From Pseudomonas sp. ABC1 (GTDB lineage: Bacteria; Pseudomonadota; Gammaproteobacteria; Pseudomonadales; Pseudomonadaceae): a DNA stretch of 64,000 nucleotides. The first letter of the stretch is position 1; each line of letters begins with the position of its first letter. The translations under genes were made by a program, and so were the position numbers. The stretch spans positions 310,001 through 374,000 of the forward strand of contig NZ_CP058349.1 of the NCBI RefSeq assembly GCF_013395055.1, given 5' to 3'. A model generated the notes under the pieces. That model was given only the letters and a program-made list of their open reading frames with translations, was not told where the DNA came from and made no database searches. Below are positions 8,642-17,988 of the stretch, in pieces.

Positions 8642-9037
8642 ATGGCTCACCGCGATACACCGCTGAGCAGCAGCCCGCTGCTGCGCGGCGTCCTGCTGAC
8701 GGTGGGTTGTCTGAGTGTCGCGCTGGGCGTGCTGGGCATATTCCTGCCCGTCCTGCCGACGACGCCCTTCCTGCTGCTGGCTGCCGCCTGCTTCGTGCGC
8801 AGCTCGCGACGTTTCTACGAATGGCTGGTCGGCCATCCCCGCCTTGGCCCCTGGTTCCGCGATTACCTCGAAGGCCGGGGCATTCCGCTGAAAGGCAAGC
8901 TCTACGCCATCGGCCTGATGTGGCTGAGCATCGGTTTTTCCTGCTGGATCGTGCCCCTGCCCTGGGCACGCCTGGCAATGCTGACCAGTGCCGTGCTGGT
9001 CAGCATCTATATCCTCCGGCAGAAGACACTCGAATAG
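8642..9037 (+). CDS. YbaN-like DUF454 inner-membrane protein
   Basis: 131 residues with the DUF454 pattern: a first membrane helix (LLTVGCLSVALGVLGIFLPVLP), the conserved PTTPFLLLAAACF, the motif SSRRFYEWLVGHPRLGPWFRDY (about 58-79), then two more hydrophobic helices near the end (about 90-127). It is a small integral membrane protein of unknown function. It is probably co-transcribed with the upstream YecA-like gene, since the gap is 13 bp. It converges with nudC, whose stop is 31 bp away. Confidence 0.88.
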   Translation: MAHRDTPLSSSPLLRGVLLTVGCLSVALGVLGIFLPVLPTTPFLLLAAACFVRSSRRFYEWLVGHPRLGPWFRDYLEGRGIPLKGKLYAIGLMWLSIGFSCWIVPLPWARLAMLTSAVLVSIYILRQKTLE

Positions 9038-9068
9038 AGATTCTCCAGCCCCATACGCCGACCAGGCA

Positions 9069-9902
9069 TCAGACCGGCGGTTCCGGCTCCATGGTCCCCA
9101 GCCGCCTGGCGACATAAAGCTCGATCAGGTAGCGCGCGATGGAGCGCCGCGAAGGCAACGTCGGCAAACGTTCGACAGGAAACCAGCCAGCGTCTTCGAT
9201 CTCCTCGGGCTGCGGCACGATCTCACCGCCGGCATATTCGGCATGAAAGCCCAACATCAGCGAATGCGGGAAAGGCCAGCCCTGGCTGCTGATATAACGC
9301 GGCGCGTGAATGCTGAGCCCAACCTCCTCCCGCACCTCCCGCGCAACGCATTGCTCGACGGATTCCCCCGGCTCGACGAAGCCTGCCAGCGCGCTGTAGA
9401 CGCCCGGTACGAAACGTGGCGAGCGGGCCAGCAGGATTTCGTCGCCACGGGTCACCAGCACGATCATGCTCGGCGAGATACGCGGATAGTGATGCGTACC
9501 GCAAACCTCGCAGTGCATCGCTCGCTCATCCGAGCGCTGGCGCATGGGCGCGCCGCAACTGCCACAAAAACGGTGCTGGCTGGCCCAGGTGGCGATCTGT
9601 GCGGCGAAGGCGAGCATGCGATAACGCTCGCGGTCGTCATCCTCCTGCATCAGTTGACGCAAACCCTGCCAGGTGGCGCCAGGTACTTCGTCCTGGCGCT
9701 CCAGCACCAGCAGGAAGACCCGCTCACCATCGAAATGACCGAGCCCTTGCTCGCTGAGTAACGGCAACGCCAGGCGCTTGAGCCATTCGCGCGGGAACAG
9801 CACGCCCTGCGCATCGCACAGAAAGTGCTGGCGGCAATGCACCAGCGCCAGCCCGCCCGGCTCGGCAGGATCGAGCAAGGCGCTCTGCCAACGCAAGCCC
9901 AT
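9069..9902 (-). CDS. nudC: NADH pyrophosphatase / NAD-cap hydrolase NudC
   Basis: 277 residues. The C-terminal half holds a four-cysteine zinc ribbon (CGSCG ... CEVCG) and the Nudix box GFVEPGESVEQCVAREVREEVGL; 11 residues later comes the NudC-specific motif. That motif normally reads SQPWPFP-x-S but here reads SQGWPFPHS. NudC cleaves NAD(H) to NMN(H) plus AMP and can remove NAD caps from RNA. It is the last gene of a minus-strand run (thioesterase, crotonase, nudC) with gaps of about 30 bp, suggesting one transcript. Confidence 0.95.
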   Translation of the reverse strand: MGLRWQSALLDPAEPGGLALVHCRQHFLCDAQGVLFPREWLKRLALPLLSEQGLGHFDGERVFLLVLERQDEVPGATWQGLRQLMQEDDDRERYRMLAFAAQIATWASQHRFCGSCGAPMRQRSDERAMHCEVCGTHHYPRISPSMIVLVTRGDEILLARSPRFVPGVYSALAGFVEPGESVEQCVAREVREEVGLSIHAPRYISSQGWPFPHSLMLGFHAEYAGGEIVPQPEEIEDAGWFPVERLPTLPSRRSIARYLIELYVARRLGTMEPEPPV

Positions 9903-9933
9903 CAGATTTCTCTCTGCATCAGGTCAGGTTTCA

Positions 9934-10746
9934 TCAATCCTCGAAATCCGGTTTGCGCTTGGCCATGTGCGCCGCCATCGCGATACGCAGGTCGGCGGAC
10001 TGCAGCATCGCGGCATTCCAGGTCGCGACATAGTCCAGCCCGTCATCGACACGGTGGTCGCGCATGTAGCGGATCATCTGCTTGGTACCGCGTATCGCCA
10101 GCGGCGACTTGGCGGCAATGGTTCTCGCCAGTTCCAGAACGCCTGCCCGCAGTTCCTCCGGGCTTGCATAGCAACGGTTGATGAGGCCGATGGCCTGCGC
10201 TTCGTGTCCGTCCAGAGTTCGTCCGGTGTAGGCCAGCTCGCGCATCATACCGTCGCCGATGATGCGCGGCAGCCGCTGCAACGTACCGACATCGGCCGCC
10301 ATGCCCATGTCGATCTCCTTGATCGCAAAGCGCGCATCCTCGGAGCCATAGCGCATGTCACAGGCGGCGATCAGGTCGATCGCCCCACCCAGGCAATAGC
10401 CCTGGATCGCCGCGATGACCGGCTTGCGACAGGCATCCACCGCATTGAAGGATGCCTGCAGTTCCAGGATGCGCCGCCGCAGGCGCTCGGCATTTCGCCC
10501 GATGTCAGGGCCCATCTGGCTGGCGGCCTCGGCCAGCAGTTGCAGATCGATACCCGAGGAGAAATGCTCACCGGCACCGGACAGGATCACCACGCGTACC
10601 GCGTCGGTATCATCCGCCCAGCGAAATATTTCCACGATTTCCCGCCAGAAGTCGGCGTTCATCGCATTGAGCTTTTCTGGCCGATTGATCGTCACCTGGG
10701 CGACCTGCTCACTCAGTTCAACCGTGAAAGCCTTGTATCCGTTCAT
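9934..10746 (-). CDS. Crotonase-family enzyme, probably a dienoyl-CoA isomerase
   Basis: 270 residues from the ATG at 10746, with AGGAGG 7 nt upstream. The crotonase fold is clear: the oxyanion regions FSSGIDL and AAIQGYCLGGAIDL, and the segment IKEIDMGMAADVGTLQRLPRIIG. That last segment, with two acidic residues and AADVGTLQRLP, is the signature I know from delta3,5-delta2,4-dienoyl-CoA isomerases (ECH1 type) rather than classical enoyl-CoA hydratases, which place Glu elsewhere. It would act in beta-oxidation of odd-position unsaturated fatty acids. It may also be annotated simply as enoyl-CoA hydratase. The upstream thioesterase gene is 30 bp away. Confidence 0.8.
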   Translation of the reverse strand: MNGYKAFTVELSEQVAQVTINRPEKLNAMNADFWREIVEIFRWADDTDAVRVVILSGAGEHFSSGIDLQLLAEAASQMGPDIGRNAERLRRRILELQASFNAVDACRKPVIAAIQGYCLGGAIDLIAACDMRYGSEDARFAIKEIDMGMAADVGTLQRLPRIIGDGMMRELAYTGRTLDGHEAQAIGLINRCYASPEELRAGVLELARTIAAKSPLAIRGTKQMIRYMRDHRVDDGLDYVATWNAAMLQSADLRIAMAAHMAKRKPDFED

Positions 10747-10776
10747 CGCTCGCACCTCCTATGGATTCGTCTGGCC

Positions 10777-11574
10777 TCAACCAAAGACCGTCACCGTCTG
10801 CCGGCTCAAGGCGATCAATTCACCCGCTGGCCCCCACAGTGCGGCCGCGCAATGGCCGTAGCCGTCACGGGCATGCTCGATCAGGGCGCGGTACTGGCAC
10901 CAATCATGGGTGTCCAGACGCGGCAGCGGCTGGACGAATTCGATGGTCCAGGTCAGAGAGCTGCCCGGAGCAACACTGCGCAGGTGCGACAAGGGCGCTG
11001 GCGGCCAGGCATCCACCAGGGCCAGCACATGGGTTTCGTCCAGCGGCACTGCCGGGGCTTCATCGCGCAAACGCACCCAACCGCCCATCTCGCGTGAATC
11101 GCTGCCACTGAACGGCAGGCCACCCACGGCCCAGCGCAGGGCCAGGTGGCGCGTGAACTCGGGCGTCACACCCTGGATATAAGGCAGCTCGCGGCAATCA
11201 TCCGGCGCAGGCATGGCGGGGGCGGCCTCCGCATCCACGGAGACGCTCGAATCACGCGCGGCGCCGAAGCTGCCCTGGATCAGGGTGACCACACTGCCAT
11301 TCTGGACGGCACGCCCGAGAAGCTGGCTGACCGAGGAACCCTCGCGCAAGACCTCGACCTGAAAACTGACCGGCACATCGACCTGCAACGGCCCGACGAA
11401 ACTGACCGACAGCGAACGTACGGGACGTCCAGTCGTGACCCGCGAGCGCATGACATCGTAGAGCAGCGCCGCCACCAGCCCGCCGAAGCCCGCCCGTCCC
11501 TGCCCCCAACTGGCAGGGACCAGTACCGAGTCCGGGTTGGCCCGTACACATTGCAGCAGTTCGCCCAGTGTCAT
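10777..11574 (-). CDS. TesB-like double-hotdog acyl-CoA thioesterase
   Basis: 265 residues. The ATG at 11574 has a good Shine-Dalgarno (GGAGG, 5 nt spacing); the open frame continues far upstream but without support. The N-terminal hotdog repeat carries QGRAGFGGLVAALLYDVM and RSLSVSFVGPLQVDVPVSFQVEVLREG, and the C-terminal repeat VDAWPPAPLSHL and SSLTWTIEFVQPL, as in acyl-CoA thioesterases of the 4HBT_3/TesB group. It hydrolyses acyl-CoA esters; the chain-length preference cannot be read. It heads the minus-strand run to the crotonase and nudC genes. The 244 bp up to the ATPase start (11575-11818) holds the divergent promoters, not individually recognised. Confidence 0.82.
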   Translation of the reverse strand: MTLGELLQCVRANPDSVLVPASWGQGRAGFGGLVAALLYDVMRSRVTTGRPVRSLSVSFVGPLQVDVPVSFQVEVLREGSSVSQLLGRAVQNGSVVTLIQGSFGAARDSSVSVDAEAAPAMPAPDDCRELPYIQGVTPEFTRHLALRWAVGGLPFSGSDSREMGGWVRLRDEAPAVPLDETHVLALVDAWPPAPLSHLRSVAPGSSLTWTIEFVQPLPRLDTHDWCQYRALIEHARDGYGHCAAALWGPAGELIALSRQTVTVFG

Positions 11575-11818
11575 GCTCACCTCCGCAGATCGAATCGTGG
11601 GGGGCAAGAGTAGCGCGAAAGTGCTCGATGCGGCGCCTGCAGATGTGGACGTAATTGGCTCACGATCCAGCCCTGTGTCGCTCAAGACCGCCTTCCGGGT
11701 GCTGACGACGGACGGTAATCTTTTCTGACAAAGACGCAGGCAAGCGCCTTGTCCGTACTCCTTGTCTTGCGTAGGGTCTTTCACCGATCCCGCCCCAGCG
11801 CCACGACAGGAGTCCAGC

Positions 11819-14536
11819 ATGCCCGCACCCCAAGACCCGAACTGGCACAGCCTTGCCGCCAGTGAATGTCTCCAGGCCCTGAGCAGCGAGCGCAACGGCC
11901 TGACCACGGAGCAGGCCACCCGGATACGTCAGCAACACGGCGACAATCGACTACCGGAAGTGGCGCGCCGCGGGCCGCTGCTGCGCTTCCTGATGCAATT
12001 TCACAATATCCTGCTCTACGTGATGCTCGGCGCCGCCGTGGTCACCGCACTGCTCGGGCACTGGGTCGATACCGGGGTGATCTTCGCCGCGGTGCTGGTC
12101 AATGCCATCATCGGTTTCATCCAGGAAGGCAAGGCGCAAAGCGCCCTGGACAGCATCCGCAACATGCTCAGCAGCCGGGCCAGCGTACTGCGCGATGGTC
12201 GTCGCATCGAAGTGGATGCCAGCGAGCTGGTACCCGGCGATATCGTGCTGCTGGTTTCCGGCGACAAGGTGCCCGCCGACCTGCGGCTGCTGGACGTGCG
12301 CAACCTGCGGGTCGACGAAGCCGCGCTGACCGGCGAGTCGCTGCCGATGGAAAAGAGCGAGCACGCGGTACCCGCCGACGCTGCCCTGGGCGACCGTTAC
12401 TGCATGGCCTGGTCCGGCACCCTGGTGGTCTACGGGCAGGCCAGTGGCCTGGTGGTGGCGACTGGCGCCAACACCGAACTGGGCAAGATCAACAGTATGC
12501 TGGCCCGTGTACAGGCCATCTCCACACCGCTGTTGCGGCAGATCGACCGCTTCGGTCGTGCACTGGCGCTGGCGATCCTCGGTCTGGTCGCGGCGACCTT
12601 CGCCCTCGGCACCTTGTGGCGCGGCCACGATCCCGGCGAGATGTTCATGATGGCCGTCGCCCTCACCGCCTCGGCCATCCCCGAGGGCCTGCCCGCCATC
12701 ATGACGGTGATGCTGGCCCTCGGTGTCCAGCGCATGGCGCGCCGCCAGGCAATCATTCGCCGCCTGCCAGCGGTGGAGACGCTCGGCTCGGTGACGGTGA
12801 TCTGTTCAGACAAGACCGGCACCCTGACCCGCAACGAGATGACGGTGCAGCGGGTGATCTGCGCCGACGCCCGCTACCAGGTCGCCGGTGTCGGTTATGC
12901 CCCGCTGGGCGAGATCCGTCGCGACGGCACGGAGCCGTTGCCCGAGGAGCGGCAACGCCTGCAACGGATCGGCCACGCCTGCCTGCTGTGCAACGATGCG
13001 CGCATCCATCCCGAAGCACAGGGCTGGCGGATCGAAGGCGACCCGACCGAGGCCGCGCTGCTGGTGCTGGCAGCCAAGTTCGACCTGCAGGCGCAACAGG
13101 TGCTGACGGCCTGGCCCTGCCGTGACAGCATCCCCTTCGAATCGGAACATCGCTTCCGCGCCAGCCTGAACCACGCGGGGCCGGGGCAGAGCCACATCTT
13201 CATGGTCGGCGCGCCGGAGCGACTGCTGGAAATCTGCGACCGCCAACTCGGCCTCGACGGCGAGCAACCGCTGGACCCGGACTACTGGCGGCGCATGGCC
13301 ACCGATACCGCCGCCCAGGGCTTGCGCCTGCTCGCACTGGCCAGCCGCCATGTCGACGACAGCCAGCAGTTGCTCGGCTTCGATGACATCGACCGGGGCG
13401 GCTTCACCCTGCTGGCGCTGGTCGGCATGATCGACCCGCCTCGCGAGGAAGCCATCGCCGCCGTGGCCGAGTGCCACGCGGCGGGCATCCGCGTGAAAAT
13501 GATCACCGGCGATCATGCCGATACCGCCCGGGCCATCGGTGCCGAGCTGGGCATCGGCGTTGGCCGGCCCGCGCTGACCGGTGCCGAACTGGCACTGATG
13601 AGCGATGCAGCCTTGTGCCAGGTGGTGATGGACATCGACGTGTTCGCCCGCGCCAGCCCCGAGCACAAGCTGCGCCTGGTTCAAGCCATGCAGGCCTGCG
13701 GCCAGGTGGTGGCGATGACCGGCGACGGCGTCAACGACGCGCCGGCCCTCAAGCGTGCCGACGTTGGCGTGGCCATGGGACTGAAAGGCACCGAAGCGGC
13801 TAAGGAAGCCGCCGACGTGGTGCTGGTGGACGACAACTTCGCCACCATCGGCAATGCCGTGCGCGAAGGCCGGGCGATCTACGACAACCTGAAGAAATTC
13901 ATCCTGTTCATGCTGCCGACCAACGGCGGCGAAGCCTTGATCGTGATCAGCGCCATCCTGTTCCAGTTCGCCCTGCCGCTGACGCCGGCCCAGGTGCTCT
14001 GGATCAACATGGTGACCTCCTGCACCCTCGGCATGGCCCTTGCCGCCGAACCGACCGAGCGCGGCATCATGCGTCGCCCGCCACGTCCACCGAGCGAACC
14101 ATTGCTGTCGGGTTTCTTCGTCTGGCGCGTGGTACTGGTGTCCGTGCTGATGATGGCCGGTGCCCTCGGCCTGTTCCTCTGGGAGCTGCAACAGGGCGCC
14201 AGTCTGGAGACCGCCCGCACCCTGGCCGTGAACACCGTGGTCATGGCGGAAATGTTCTACCTGCTGAGCAGCCGGCATATCCACGGCAGTGTGCTCACCC
14301 GCGAAGGTCTGCTGGGCAATCCCTGGATCCTGCTGACCATCGCCGCCTGCGCGGTACTGCAGTTGCTCTATACCTACACCGCGCCGATGCAGAACCTGTT
14401 CGGCGCTACCGCGCTGGCGCTCGGCGACTGGCTTAAGGTGTGCGCCGCCGCGCTGGTGGTGCTGCTTGGTTCGGAACTGGAGAAATGGCTGCTGCGCCGG
14501 CACATGCGTGCGCGTGGGCTGGTCCTTGAACGATGA
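11819..14536 (+). CDS. P-type cation-transporting ATPase (type II, Ca2+/Na+-pump-like)
   Basis: 905 residues from the ATG at 11819, preceded by AGGAG. It has the complete P-type layout: cation ATPase N domain, TM1-2, actuator domain with TGES, membrane motif PEGLP (in AIPEGLPAIMTVMLALG), phosphorylation motif DKTGTLT (Asp331), nucleotide-binding domain, the hinge TGDGVNDAP, and six C-terminal helices. PEGLP plus the C-terminal helices place it with type II pumps (Ca2+, Na+/K+ or related), not heavy-metal pumps, which have CPC. The exact ion is unknown. A patatin gene follows almost without gap, so they may be co-transcribed. Confidence 0.93.
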   Translation: MPAPQDPNWHSLAASECLQALSSERNGLTTEQATRIRQQHGDNRLPEVARRGPLLRFLMQFHNILLYVMLGAAVVTALLGHWVDTGVIFAAVLVNAIIGFIQEGKAQSALDSIRNMLSSRASVLRDGRRIEVDASELVPGDIVLLVSGDKVPADLRLLDVRNLRVDEAALTGESLPMEKSEHAVPADAALGDRYCMAWSGTLVVYGQASGLVVATGANTELGKINSMLARVQAISTPLLRQIDRFGRALALAILGLVAATFALGTLWRGHDPGEMFMMAVALTASAIPEGLPAIMTVMLALGVQRMARRQAIIRRLPAVETLGSVTVICSDKTGTLTRNEMTVQRVICADARYQVAGVGYAPLGEIRRDGTEPLPEERQRLQRIGHACLLCNDARIHPEAQGWRIEGDPTEAALLVLAAKFDLQAQQVLTAWPCRDSIPFESEHRFRASLNHAGPGQSHIFMVGAPERLLEICDRQLGLDGEQPLDPDYWRRMATDTAAQGLRLLALASRHVDDSQQLLGFDDIDRGGFTLLALVGMIDPPREEAIAAVAECHAAGIRVKMITGDHADTARAIGAELGIGVGRPALTGAELALMSDAALCQVVMDIDVFARASPEHKLRLVQAMQACGQVVAMTGDGVNDAPALKRADVGVAMGLKGTEAAKEAADVVLVDDNFATIGNAVREGRAIYDNLKKFILFMLPTNGGEALIVISAILFQFALPLTPAQVLWINMVTSCTLGMALAAEPTERGIMRRPPRPPSEPLLSGFFVWRVVLVSVLMMAGALGLFLWELQQGASLETARTLAVNTVVMAEMFYLLSSRHIHGSVLTREGLLGNPWILLTIAACAVLQLLYTYTAPMQNLFGATALALGDWLKVCAAALVVLLGSELEKWLLRRHMRARGLVLER

Positions 14537-14595
14537 CACTTGCGCCTCATTCGCACAGGCCCGAAGCTAGCGCCCCTGTCGATGGGGAGGCAAAC

Positions 14596-15573
14596 ATGGG
14601 TAAGCGAGCGGCTCTGGTACTGGGTTCCGGCGGTGCGCGCGGCTACGCGCACATCGGCGTCATCGAGGAGATCGTGTCACGCGGCTACGAGATCGGCTGC
14701 ATTGCCGGCTGCTCGATGGGGGCCGTGGTCGGCGGCATCTACGCCGCGGGCAAGCTGGACGAGTACCGTGCCTGGGTCGAGAGCCTGGACTACCTCGACG
14801 TACTGCGTCTGGTCGATCCGAGCTTCAGCCTCGGCGCGGTGCGTGGCGAGAAAGTCTTCGCGCGGGTGCGCGAGATCATCGGTGACATCGACATCGAAGA
14901 CCTGCCGATCCCCTACACCGCGGTCGCCACCGACCTGACCAACCAGCAGGAAATCTGGTTCCAGGAAGGCAGCCTGGAGCTGGCCATGCGCGCCTCGGCG
15001 GCCATTCCCAGCCTCTTCACCCCGGTGATCCAGGGCAAGCGCATGCTGGTCGATGGCGGGCTGCTCAACCCGCTGCCCATCGTCCCGGTGGTCTCCAGCC
15101 ATTGCGACCTGATCATCGCGGTCAACCTGAACGGCAATAACCACAAGCAATACCCGTTGCCCGAGATCAGCCGGCCCGGGCGTTTCGATACGGTCATTCA
15201 TTCGATCAGCTCGCGCCTGCCCTTCCTGCGCCGCAGCGCCCAGGGGCTGGAAGAACAGATCGCCAAGCTGCAACACGAACACCCGCCGAGCGCGCCGGCC
15301 ACCCAAGGCGCGCCGAAGTCCGCCGAAGGCTCGGTGGTGATCGACGTCGGCGGACCGGCGTCGTTGCTGGAGCTGATCAACCAGAGCTTCGAGGTGATGC
15401 AATCATCCCTCGCGCAGTACAAGATCGCCGGCTACCCGCCCAACGTACTGGTCACGGTCCCGCGCCGCGCCTGTCGCTTCTATGAATTCTACAAGGCACC
15501 CGAACTGATCGCCCTGGGCCGGACCATCGCCCGGGATGCCTTCGACAAATACGAGACGGAGCAGGAGCGCTAG
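14596..15573 (+). CDS. RssA-like patatin-family phospholipase/esterase
   Basis: 325 residues from the ATG at 14596, which has GGGGAGG 5 nt upstream. An ATG at 14533 overlapping the ATPase stop (ATGA) is possible but has a non-family N-terminus. The patatin motifs are the glycine-rich oxyanion loop GSGGARGYAH (10-19), the nucleophile G-C-S-M-G (Ser40) and the DGG of MLVDGGLLNP. No signal peptide, POTRA or barrel is present, so unlike PlpD this is a cytosolic enzyme of the RssA/YlbK type, whose natural substrate is uncertain. Its stop overlaps the stop of the convergent transglycosylase gene. Confidence 0.88.
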   Translation: MGKRAALVLGSGGARGYAHIGVIEEIVSRGYEIGCIAGCSMGAVVGGIYAAGKLDEYRAWVESLDYLDVLRLVDPSFSLGAVRGEKVFARVREIIGDIDIEDLPIPYTAVATDLTNQQEIWFQEGSLELAMRASAAIPSLFTPVIQGKRMLVDGGLLNPLPIVPVVSSHCDLIIAVNLNGNNHKQYPLPEISRPGRFDTVIHSISSRLPFLRRSAQGLEEQIAKLQHEHPPSAPATQGAPKSAEGSVVIDVGGPASLLELINQSFEVMQSSLAQYKIAGYPPNVLVTVPRRACRFYEFYKAPELIALGRTIARDAFDKYETEQER

Positions 15574-15579
15574 CGCTCC
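15564..15579. terminator. 16-bp palindrome spanning two convergent stop codons
   Basis: GGAGCGCTAGCGCTCC is its own reverse complement and contains the TAG stop of both convergent genes (15571-15573 plus, 15570-15572 minus). It could be a bidirectional pause or termination site; there is no U-run. Confidence 0.4.
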
Positions 15580-16973
15580 AACCGGTAGCGCTCACGGGCA
15601 TAGGCCAGGTAGTACTTGTTGACGCTGTTGACGTAACTGACCACCCCCATGCCGACGCTCTCCAGGGCCACGCGCTCCACCTGGAAGAACCACTGATCGG
15701 CGTTCAGCCCCCGCCGACGGGCTTCGGCGCGCATGCTCTGGACCCGTTGCGGCCCCAGGTTGTAGGCCGCCAGCACGAACGCCATGCGCTCCCGCTCGTT
15801 CAGACGCGGGCTGGAGAAGAACTGCCGGCGGATACTGGCCAGGTATTTGGCGCTGGCGCGGACATTGTTTTCCAGCCGGTGCACATCCCCCACGCCCATG
15901 CTGCGCGCGGTCGCCGGCGTCACCTGCATCAGCCCGACCGCGCCCGAGGCACCACGGGCGGCGGGGTTGAGCGTGGACTCCTTGAAGGCCAGCGCAGCCA
16001 GGTTCAACCAGTCGAACGCTTGCTCGCGCGCATGCCGTTGCAACACCGTACGCACCGAATCCAGCCGCTGCCGGCCAGTCCGGTCCAGCGGGTACTGAAC
16101 GCGGTAGAGGCGCCGATAGACACGCTCGAACACCGCGTCCTGGTTGGCCGGCGCACGGTACTCCTTGAGAAAACGATCCACGCTGGCTTGCAGCATGTTG
16201 GTCTCCCTGGGCAGGAACCAGTGCATGCCAGCCTTTTCCCCCAGCGTCATCTTCTGCTCGATCCGCAACCTCGGCATCACCTTGGCCCAGCGCTGGGCGA
16301 TGGTCAGCTCAACCGCCGTCAGCGGGTAGATACCGGCCTGCACCATCTCCAGGACGTCCTCGACCGCCAGGCTCGGATCGACCCACTCGATCACCACGGG
16401 CGCCCGGCCCTTGGCCAGCAGGCTTTCGTTCAGACGCGCCAGCGCAGGCCCGGCCGCACTGCCGGCGGGCAATGCCAGGCTGCGCCCGGACAATTGTTCG
16501 AGGCTCGCATAGGTCATGCCACCCTTGCGCCCGACCAGCACCATCGGCACCTCGGCGACCACCGCCCGGCTGCGGCTCAGCGCCGCACCGGCGGGCATAC
16601 CCAGGCGCTCCCCTGGCGCGACCATGTCACCCTCCCCGCGCAACAGGGCGGCAAGCAGTTGATCCTTGGCCTTGGGGATGATCTTCAGAGTGATGCTGCG
16701 ACCGGGATGTCCATCGCGATTGAGGAACTGCTCGAAAGCTCGCAAGCGGGCATACTCGACACCCACGACTTCGCCCTTGACCTCGCCGGAGCTGTTGCGG
16801 CTCTGGTTGACCAGCACGCGCAGCACTCCATCACGTCGAATCTGCGCAAGATCGCGTACCTGCCGCGCACCACGGTCCACCGGCAACCAGGCCTGTGGCC
16901 CTTCCAGGCGAGCGTGGGCCGGCGACATGAACAGCGCCAGAAGAAGCAGCAGAATGATCGAAGGCAAGCGCAT
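15570..16973 (-). CDS. MltF-like lytic transglycosylase with periplasmic solute-binding domain
   Basis: 467 residues from the ATG at 16973, which opens a signal peptide (MRLPSIILLLLLALFMSPAH). Residues ~40-275 are an SBP_bac_3-type binding domain (DGVLRVLVNQSRNSSGEVKGEVVGVEYARLRAFEQF in pieces). Residues ~310-440 are a family-1 SLT domain: catalytic Glu332 in AFKESTLNP, GLMQVTPATARSMG, and LAAYNLGPQRV. This is the architecture of MltF, which cleaves glycan strands and is thought to sense muropeptides through the binding domain. No lipobox is evident. It may be a second MltF-type paralogue, sometimes named a transporter substrate-binding protein. Confidence 0.88.
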   Translation of the reverse strand: MRLPSIILLLLLALFMSPAHARLEGPQAWLPVDRGARQVRDLAQIRRDGVLRVLVNQSRNSSGEVKGEVVGVEYARLRAFEQFLNRDGHPGRSITLKIIPKAKDQLLAALLRGEGDMVAPGERLGMPAGAALSRSRAVVAEVPMVLVGRKGGMTYASLEQLSGRSLALPAGSAAGPALARLNESLLAKGRAPVVIEWVDPSLAVEDVLEMVQAGIYPLTAVELTIAQRWAKVMPRLRIEQKMTLGEKAGMHWFLPRETNMLQASVDRFLKEYRAPANQDAVFERVYRRLYRVQYPLDRTGRQRLDSVRTVLQRHAREQAFDWLNLAALAFKESTLNPAARGASGAVGLMQVTPATARSMGVGDVHRLENNVRASAKYLASIRRQFFSSPRLNERERMAFVLAAYNLGPQRVQSMRAEARRRGLNADQWFFQVERVALESVGMGVVSYVNSVNKYYLAYARERYRLER

Positions 16974-17083
16974 GAAAAGGGGCGTTCCCGCTTTTGCTGA
17001 CCCGGTACCGGTGCGAAGATTCGCACAGCCTCTCATCGACCACCACAGGCAATACCGCCACAACCCTCTGCCAAAGAGTCCCC

Positions 17084-17956
17084 ATGACCGCACCCAGCAC
17101 CTGTGAAAGCCAGCAGCCAGAGCCCCTGGTGGATATCGGCGTCAACCTCACGCACCCCAGCTTCGCCAACAGGCACCAGGACATCCTGCAACGAGCCCAG
17201 GCTGCCGGGGTATGGCAAATGCTGCTGACCGGCACCCGCCTGGATGAAAGCGAAAAGGCGCTGGCGCTCTGTCATGAACTGGACCCTGAAGGCACGCGCC
17301 TCTATTGCACGGCCGGCGTCCATCCCCATGATGCCAAGGACTGGGGCACGGATAGCGCAAGGCAACTGCGGCTGCTGTTGCAGGAAGAACGGGTACGCGC
17401 GGTCGGCGAATGCGGACTGGACTTCAATCGCGACTTTTCCCCACGGGAGCGGCAACAGGCGGCACTCGAAGCACAACTGCAACTGGCTTCGGAAACGGGT
17501 CTGCCCGTCTTTCTGCACGAGCGCGATGCCAGCCAGCGCATGCTGGAAATCCTCAAGTCCGTCCGCGACGATATCGGCGATGCGGTGATCCACTGCTTCA
17601 CCGGGGAGCGCAAGACGCTCTATGCCTATCTGGACCTGGGCCTGCACATCGGCATCACTGGCTGGGTCTGCGACGAAAGACGCGGCACCCACTTGCAGGA
17701 ACTGGTGCGCGACATCCCCCAAGGCAGCCTGATGCTGGAAAGCGACGCGCCCTACCTGCTGCCACGCAGCCTGAAGCCCCGCCCCAAAGGCAACCTCAAC
17801 GAGCCGGCCTATCTCGTCCAGGTACTGCAGGACGTGGCCCGCTACCGGGGCGAAAGCCCGCAGGCGCTGGCGGCGCACACCACCGCCTGTGCACGTCGTT
17901 TCTTCGGCCTGCACGATAGACCTAAAGCAACTTGCGAAGCTGCCGCTATTGCATAG
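17084..17956 (+). CDS. tatD: TatD-family metal-dependent deoxyribonuclease
   Basis: 290 residues from the ATG at 17084. The N-terminus (LVDIGVNLTHPSF) matches the TatD variant in which the usual H-x-H is replaced by D-x-G-V-N-L. Further motifs: TAGVHPHDA, RAVGECGLDFNRDFSPRERQ, PVFLHERDA, VIHCFTGE and LMLESDAPYLLPR, which supply the metal-binding Glu, His and Asp residues of the TIM-barrel amidohydrolase fold. TatD is a 3'-5' DNase/RNase implicated in repair of oxidised DNA; despite the name it is not part of Tat export. The chemoreceptor gene begins 32 bp downstream. Confidence 0.92.
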   Translation: MTAPSTCESQQPEPLVDIGVNLTHPSFANRHQDILQRAQAAGVWQMLLTGTRLDESEKALALCHELDPEGTRLYCTAGVHPHDAKDWGTDSARQLRLLLQEERVRAVGECGLDFNRDFSPRERQQAALEAQLQLASETGLPVFLHERDASQRMLEILKSVRDDIGDAVIHCFTGERKTLYAYLDLGLHIGITGWVCDERRGTHLQELVRDIPQGSLMLESDAPYLLPRSLKPRPKGNLNEPAYLVQVLQDVARYRGESPQALAAHTTACARRFFGLHDRPKATCEAAAIA

Positions 17957-17988
17957 ATGATCGACCCCTCAATCGAAGAAGAAGCACA

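Noticed and set aside
14533..14595. Using the ATG at 14533 (ATGA overlap with the ATPase stop) as the patatin start
   Set aside because: The ATG at 14596 has a near-ideal GGGGAGG and begins right at the family-conserved KRAALVLGSGG region; the extra 21 residues look unlike the family.
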